Source of the DNA: Candidatus Geothrix skivensis
GTDB lineage: Bacteria; Acidobacteriota; Holophagae; Holophagales; Holophagaceae
Length of the DNA stretch: 64,000 nucleotides
NCBI GenBank assembly: GCA_016721195.1
Contig: JADKIO010000013.1
Location: 1-64,000, forward strand
Direction of reading: 5' to 3'
Below are positions 59,414 through 64,000 of the stretch, piece by piece. The position numbers and the translations under genes were made by a program. How positions within the stretch are numbered: the stretch's first letter is position 1; the number at the start of each line of letters is the position of its first letter. Under the pieces are notes generated by a model, which saw only the letters and a program-made list of their open reading frames with translations, did not search any database and was not told the DNA's origin.

Positions 59414-61384
59414 ATGAAACTCGATCGGCTCGGCGACTTCCAACGCACCCACCGCAACGGCGACCTGCGCCTCGACCACGCGGGCCAGACCGTGCGCCTG
59501 CTGGGCTGGTGCCGGCGGGTGCGAAACCTGGGCTCCCTGGTCTTCCTGGACCTGCGGGACCGCTGGGGCCTGGTGCAGCTGGTGGCCAACGAGGAGACCG
59601 CCGATCCGGAGCTGCTGGCCAAGCTCAAGGCCGTGCGCAGCGAGTTCGTGCTGGCCGCCGAGGGCGTGGTGGCCGAGCGGGAGAGCAAGAACCCCAACAT
59701 GGCCACCGGCGACGTGGAAATCCGTCTGACGGGCCTGCGCATCCTCAACACCGCCGCCCCCCTGCCCTTCCCCCTGGAGGACGAGGGCGTGGGCGAGGAC
59801 CTGCGCCTCACCCACCGCTTCCTGGACCTGCGCCGGGATCAGCTCCAGCGCAACCTGCAGCTCCGCAGCGAGACCACCAACCTGATCCGCAACCACTTCC
59901 GCGAACTGGATTTCGTGGAGATCGAGACCCCCATCCTCACCAAGTCCACGCCCGAAGGGGCCCGGGACTACCTCGTGCCCAGCCGGGTCCATCCTGGCGA
60001 GTTCTTCGCCCTGCCCCAGAGCCCCCAGCTCTTCAAGCAGCTGCTGCAGGTGTCGGGCTTCGAGCGCTACATCCAGATCTGCCGCTGCTTCCGGGACGAG
60101 GACCTGCGGGCCGATCGCCAGCCCGAGTTCACCCAGGTGGACCTCGAGATGAGCTTCGTGCGCCAGGAGGACATCCAGGGCGTCGTCGAGCCGCTCATGG
60201 TGAAGCTGGCCAGGACCGTCGGGCGGGAGGTCAGCGCCCCCTTTCCCCGCCTGCCCTTCCGGGACGCCATGGAATGGTACGGCTCCGACAAGCCCGACCT
60301 CCGCTGCGACATCAGGATCCAGGACGCCACGCCCCTCTTTGCCGCCAGCGGCTTCAACCTCTTCCGGTCTGCCGCCGACAGCCAGGGGCAGCGCCGGGTG
60401 CGGGCCCTGTTCTTCCCCGGAGAGATGGCCGCCGCCCTCAGCCGCAAGCAGCTGGACGAGCTGCAGGAAGTGGCCAAGCAGCTGGGCGCCGGCGGACTTC
60501 CCTACGCCAAGTGGGGCAAGGACGGCCTCTCCAGCAGCTTCAAGAAGTTCCTGGAACCCGCCGACGAAGTGGCCCTCAGGCAGCACCTGGGCGCGGCGGG
60601 GGAAGGCCTGGCCATTTTCGCCGTGGGGACCGACGCCCAGACCTCCCGGATCCTCGGCGACCTCCGCCTCCGCCTCGCCCGGCAGTTCGGCCAGTTGGAC
60701 GAAGCCCGCTTCGCCTTCCTCTGGGTGGTGGACTTCCCCCTGCTTGAATGGAACGAGGAACATCAGCGCTTCGTGGCCTGCCACCACCCCTTCACCAGCC
60801 CCCACCCCGACGACCTGGACCTGCTGGAGACGGACCCCGGCGCCTGCCGGGCCGTGGCCTACGATCTGGTGCTCAACGGCTTCGAGGTGGGTGGCGGCAG
60901 CATCCGCATCCACGATGCCGAAACCCAGAGCCGCCTGTTCCAGATCATCGGCATTGGCGCGGCCGAGGCGCGCTCGAAGTTCGGCTTCCTGCTGGACGCC
61001 CTCAGCTACGGGGCGCCGCCCCACGGCGGCCTGGCCCTGGGGCTGGACCGCCTGGTGATGCTGCTGGCGGGGGTGGACAACATCCGAGAAGTGATAGCCT
61101 TCCCCAAGACCGCCCAGGCCCGCTGCCTCATGACGAACGCCCCGGGGCCCGTGGATGAGCGGCAGCTCCGCGAGCTGCACCTCCTTCCGGAGACCCGGCA
61201 GACCTACCGGGTGGGCGCGGTCTTCTTCGAAAGCGCCGAAGGGGGAAATGCCGAGCTGCGGGGCCAGGCCCTCCAGCAGATCAGCCAGCTGACGCCCCGG
61301 CAAGCCCAGGGCCTGGTCACCCTGGACCCCCACGGCCAGATCCTCGACGCCCAGTCCATCAGCGGGCCCACCTTCGACTTCTGA
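59414..61384 (+). CDS. aspS: Aspartate-tRNA ligase (bacterial type)
   Basis: The 656-residue class II synthetase charges tRNA-Asp. The N-terminal OB fold reads VRLLGWCRRVRNLGSLVFLD. Catalytic motifs follow: LPQSPQLFKQLLQVSGFERY, ICRCFRDEDLRADRQPEFTQ (motif 2) and GLALGLDRLVMLLAG (motif 3). The insertion (GAD) domain is present around residues 300-430, as in bacterial AspRS. The C-terminus extends about 50 residues past the usual RCLMTNAPGPVDERQLREL with a moderately conserved tail. ATG 59414 opens the standard N-terminus. Confidence 0.96.
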   Translation: MKLDRLGDFQRTHRNGDLRLDHAGQTVRLLGWCRRVRNLGSLVFLDLRDRWGLVQLVANEETADPELLAKLKAVRSEFVLAAEGVVAERESKNPNMATGDVEIRLTGLRILNTAAPLPFPLEDEGVGEDLRLTHRFLDLRRDQLQRNLQLRSETTNLIRNHFRELDFVEIETPILTKSTPEGARDYLVPSRVHPGEFFALPQSPQLFKQLLQVSGFERYIQICRCFRDEDLRADRQPEFTQVDLEMSFVRQEDIQGVVEPLMVKLARTVGREVSAPFPRLPFRDAMEWYGSDKPDLRCDIRIQDATPLFAASGFNLFRSAADSQGQRRVRALFFPGEMAAALSRKQLDELQEVAKQLGAGGLPYAKWGKDGLSSSFKKFLEPADEVALRQHLGAAGEGLAIFAVGTDAQTSRILGDLRLRLARQFGQLDEARFAFLWVVDFPLLEWNEEHQRFVACHHPFTSPHPDDLDLLETDPGACRAVAYDLVLNGFEVGGGSIRIHDAETQSRLFQIIGIGAAEARSKFGFLLDALSYGAPPHGGLALGLDRLVMLLAGVDNIREVIAFPKTAQARCLMTNAPGPVDERQLRELHLLPETRQTYRVGAVFFESAEGGNAELRGQALQQISQLTPRQAQGLVTLDPHGQILDAQSISGPTFDF

Positions 61385-61501
61385 CCGGAACCTTCCGGGC
61401 CGAGCCTCCACCAATCATGGGATCCTCCCATGGGTCGAAGGACCCGGTTCACCGTTAGACTAGCCTTGCCCCTTCGGGGTCCATGTCGTGTTGGAGGTTC
61501 A

Positions 61502-62893
61502 ATGTTGCTGGCGTTCTCCGGTTCTGGGGAAAGGTGTTCTCGGCCGGGCTCCCGTAAGGCTTTCTGCGGTCTGTCCAAGCGTCTGCTGGCCGGCTCCCGC
61601 CTCCTCCTGCTCCCCCTGCTGCTCCTGGCCCTGGGGCTGGGCTGCAGCAGCAAGAGCGCGGACACCACCAGCCCCGGGACCCCGCCCTCCATCACCGAGC
61701 CCCCTTCCAGCGCGGCCACGGTCACTGGCCGGCAGGTCACCTTCTCGGTCACCGCCACCGGTGCCCCCACCCTCCGGTACCAGTGGGCCAAGGATGATGT
61801 CGACATCCTGGGGGCCCTCACCTCGACGCTGACCCTCTTCAGTCCCGAGCCCTCGGATTCCGGGCAGTACACCGTGACCATCACCAATCCCGACGGCAAA
61901 ATAAAAAGCTCGGCCGCGACCTTGACCGTGACCCCGGCCCTCCAGTTCACCAGCGCGGTGAGTCTCGTGGCGGACGCCGCCGGCAACCTCTTCGTCTCCG
62001 ACCGGGAGGACCACTGCATCTGGAAGGTGAGCCCCGCCAAGGTGGTGACCCTGCTGGCGGGCGGCAAAGGGATTCCCGGTTCCGTGGATGGCCCGGGCAG
62101 CGACGCCCGCTTCCAGAACCCCGGCGGCCTGGCCCTGGACCCCTCCGGCAATCTGCTGGTGGCGGACACCGGCAACCACACCATCCGCCGGGTGGCCCCC
62201 GATGGCACCGTCACCACCCTGGCGGGCGCCGCGGGCCTTCCGGGCGCCACCAACGCGGTGGGTGCCCTGGCGCGCTTCAACGCCCCCTTCGGCATCGCCG
62301 TGCTCAGCAGCGGCAGCGTGTATGGCGGGGCCTACATCGCCGACGCCCTGAACCACACGATCCGCTTCCTGGCCACCGACGGCACCGTGTCCACCTATGC
62401 GGGCAGCGCCGGCCAGCCTGGCTCCACCGATGCCACCGGCAGCAGCGCCCGCTTCAACCAGCCCAACGGCCTGGCCCTGTCTGCCTCCGGAACACTGTAT
62501 GTGGCCGACTACGGGAATTCCTGCCTCCGGGCCATTGCTTCCAGTGGCCAGGTGAGCACTCTGGCCGGCCTGGCTGGCACCACGGGCTACGGGGATGGCA
62601 CGGGCAGCGCGGCCCGGTTCAACCTGCCGGTGGGCGTCACCCTGGATGCCAGCGGCAACCTCTGGGTGGCCGATACCTTCAACCATGCCGTGCGGCGGAT
62701 CACAACCGCCGGCGTGGTCACCGTCATCGCCGGCTCGGGCACCTCCGGGAACGCCGACGGCACCGGCACATCGGCCCTGTTCTACCAGCCCTGCGGCATC
62801 ACGCTTGGCCCTGCGGGGAACCTGGTGGTGGCGGACACCCGCAACCGCCTGCTGCGGCTCCTCACGCCCGCTGGCGTTACCACCACGCTCTGA
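61502..62893 (+). CDS. NHL-repeat lipoprotein with an Ig-like domain
   Basis: The 463-residue lipoprotein has a lipobox in LLALGLGCSS (Cys near residue 48), after an unusually long N-terminus. An immunoglobulin-like domain (about 60-140) shows the pattern VTFSVTATGAPTLRYQWAKD ... SDSGQYTVTITNPDG. Six NHL beta-propeller repeats follow, each with LAVDxxGNLxVADTxNHxIR-type motifs (for example LDPSGNLLVADTGNHTIRRV). Such proteins are surface ligand or polysaccharide binders. GGAGG lies eight bases before ATG 61502. Single gene, convergent with the next one. Confidence 0.85.
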   Translation: MLLAFSGSGERCSRPGSRKAFCGLSKRLLAGSRLLLLPLLLLALGLGCSSKSADTTSPGTPPSITEPPSSAATVTGRQVTFSVTATGAPTLRYQWAKDDVDILGALTSTLTLFSPEPSDSGQYTVTITNPDGKIKSSAATLTVTPALQFTSAVSLVADAAGNLFVSDREDHCIWKVSPAKVVTLLAGGKGIPGSVDGPGSDARFQNPGGLALDPSGNLLVADTGNHTIRRVAPDGTVTTLAGAAGLPGATNAVGALARFNAPFGIAVLSSGSVYGGAYIADALNHTIRFLATDGTVSTYAGSAGQPGSTDATGSSARFNQPNGLALSASGTLYVADYGNSCLRAIASSGQVSTLAGLAGTTGYGDGTGSAARFNLPVGVTLDASGNLWVADTFNHAVRRITTAGVVTVIAGSGTSGNADGTGTSALFYQPCGITLGPAGNLVVADTRNRLLRLLTPAGVTTTL

Positions 62894-62911
62894 GGCGGTG
62901 GCAGGGTCACC

Positions 62912-63397
62912 CTAGCGACGATCCGGATCATGCCCGTGGTGGTCGCGCCCTTCGGGCTGCCGGTTCTCTCGGTATTCCCTCCGGCGCTCGTCCCGGCGTT
63001 CTTCGCGGCGCTCTTCGCGGCGCTCATGACGCCGTTCCTCCCGGTGGCCCGGCGCCACGCCCCGATGTTCCCCGGGTCGTCCCTCCCGGTGCCAGTTGCG
63101 GTAGTGGCCCATGGGCACCCTCACCAGGGGCCCCGGGACGCGGTGGCGCTCCACCCACACAAACCGGGCGCGGGGCGAGCGGGCGCGGTACCAGCCATCC
63201 GGCCGGCGGCACCAGTACCAACCCCGGTGAAAGAAGACCTCCTCGTGGAACCCTTCCACCACCTGGATCCCCGGCTGGATCAGCACCAGGGGCGGGGCCA
63301 CCGGCAGACCGAGCTCGATGTGGATCCCCACCTGAGCCCAGGCGCTGGCCGGGCAGAGCGACAGGAGGATGGCAAGTGGAAGGCTGGACCTGTTCAT
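62912..63397 (-). CDS. Small exported protein with Arg/Glu-rich tail
   Basis: The 161-residue precursor has a clean signal peptide (MNRSSLPLAILLSLCPASAWA). The middle (residues 22-100) is beta-rich with Trp/Tyr/Arg patterns (FFHRGWYWCRRPDGWYRARS). The last 50 residues are almost only Arg, Glu, His and Asp in a REERR-type repeat (HREERRHERREERREERR). No family is recognised; similar YXWH-type periplasmic proteins occur near envelope genes. Its stop lies 18 bases from the convergent NHL gene stop. Confidence 0.65.
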   Translation of the reverse strand: MNRSSLPLAILLSLCPASAWAQVGIHIELGLPVAPPLVLIQPGIQVVEGFHEEVFFHRGWYWCRRPDGWYRARSPRARFVWVERHRVPGPLVRVPMGHYRNWHREGRPGEHRGVAPGHREERRHERREERREERRDERRREYRENRQPEGRDHHGHDPDRR

Positions 63398-63539
63398 GAG
63401 GGCACTCCCCTGGGCGACGGGCTCCGTGGAGAGTATGGACCCGAAGCCCACGCCAGGGCCACCCTCGGGCAAGGGCAGCGCCGGCGGGGCGGCTCTGTGC
63501 GACAATCATTCTTAGTGACGACAAGTAACAAGGAGTTCC

Positions 63540-64000
63540 ATGAACGCAAGTCCCGAGAAAGCGCCGAAGAAGGTCAAGGAGAAGCGGCAGACCCCGGAGG
63601 AGCGCCAGGAAGCCCTGCGCTACAACCACATGATGTACGGCCCCACCGCCGGCGAGCTGAGGCCCGTCGCCAAGAAGACCAACCTCGGGATCGCCTACCT
63701 CAAGCACCCCAAGTTCCAGAGCCTGATCACCGCCTTCCGGAAGGGCACGGTCTTCCAGTTCGATGTCACGGACAAGGGTAAAGTCTTCACCATCTCCACC
63801 GATGGCAGCCAGATCTCCTTCGACGGAAAGACCATCTACTACTCCCGCCCCCTGAACAAGCACGAGGAAAACCTGCTGCTGGACCGGGCCGCAGCCGTTC
63901 AGTACCAGGGCATCGACGCCCTGGTGCATCTGGCCGTGGCCGTGCTGAGGGCCCTGCCCGAGCTGGGCTCGCCCCAGCTGAGCTACATGGACCAGCAGTT
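63540..64000 (+). CDS. Unrecognised protein, N-terminal part (runs off the window)
   Basis: An open frame starts at ATG 63540 (AAGGAG lies about six bases upstream) and continues to the window edge for 153 codons. The N-terminus is Lys/Glu-rich (MNASPEKAPKKVKEKRQTPE). A mixed alpha/beta region follows (FRKGTVFQFDVTDKGKVFTI, STDGSQISFDGKTIYYSRPL). No family motif is recognised and there is no signal peptide or membrane helix. It is divergent from the Arg/Glu-rich secreted protein. Confidence 0.6.
   Translation, partial: MNASPEKAPKKVKEKRQTPEERQEALRYNHMMYGPTAGELRPVAKKTNLGIAYLKHPKFQSLITAFRKGTVFQFDVTDKGKVFTISTDGSQISFDGKTIYYSRPLNKHEENLLLDRAAAVQYQGIDALVHLAVAVLRALPELGSPQLSYMDQQ

Noticed and set aside
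59151..59417. Open frame of 88 codons before aspS
   Set aside because: It overlaps degraded repeats, has no ribosome site or family resemblance, and runs past the aspS start in another frame.

Overview
The window is G+C-rich bacterial chromosome, densely packed with core genes. It carries a type IV pilus operon, hrcA-grpE-dnaK-dnaJ, prfA-rpmE, hisS, aspS, an RND efflux operon and a long membrane-lipid operon. Gene content, LPS-type exporters and two near-identical GFTLIE pilins suggest a Gram-negative such as an acidobacterium of the Holophaga/Geothrix type. That placement is from recollection of family sequences and was not tested here.

Layout. 1-4.6 kb: an ABC exporter fragment, a broken oligopeptide ABC transporter (binding protein plus two permeases), bcp and fabI, all with single-base frameshifts at homopolymers that look like sequencing errors. 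4.7-10.1 kb: a TPR protein, two tandem pilin genes each with its own terminator, and a three-gene ABC-2 exporter. 10.1-15.5 kb (minus): pilB, an inserted GxxExxY gene, pilT, pilC and a pseudopilin. 15.5-18.7 kb: an unrecognised helical protein and a diguanylate cyclase. 18.7-23.7 kb (minus): chaperone operon. 23.7-27.6 kb: lipoprotein, prfA, rpmE, a HAAS-type membrane protein and padR. 27.8-32.4 kb (minus): MacA/MacB-like transporter. 32.4-39.3 kb (minus): an eight-gene lipid-modification operon (desaturase, FAD oxidoreductase, DUF1365, cyclopropane synthase, DUF1475, DUF2062, DUF1295, second methyltransferase), nearly all with overlapping stop/start codons. 39.3-45.3 kb: tRNA-Arg among repeats, serine acetyltransferase, amidase, hisS, a cytochrome c peroxidase and a stray hisS tail. 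45.3-50 kb: a secreted Memo-like protein, a secreted phosphoesterase and rhlE. 50-59 kb: MarR, metallo-beta-lactamase fold protein, MdtABC-type efflux pump. 59.4-64 kb: aspS, an NHL-repeat lipoprotein, a small secreted Arg/Glu-rich protein and a partial gene.

Two kinds of repeat structure are the most unusual content. (1) A 39-bp terminal inverted repeat, built from GGATTAACAGGATT units, brackets the GxxExxY nuclease-like gene inside the pil operon. The same repeat occurs as an empty palindrome of about 100 bp after bcp, so it looks like a mobile element and its miniature derivative. (2) In at least four protein genes (prfA, an ABC permease, an ABC ATPase, an FAD oxidoreductase) the last 50-82 bp, beginning exactly at the stop codon, are duplicated downstream, with a hairpin-rich insert of 100-160 bp between gene and copy. 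tRNA-Arg and hisS show related tail duplications. Several inserts share a layout (outer stem, variable hairpin, a core close to GCTGCGCTCG, closing stem) in which the stems differ in sequence but still pair. This points to a structured, REP-like element family that inserts at gene ends while leaving the gene intact.
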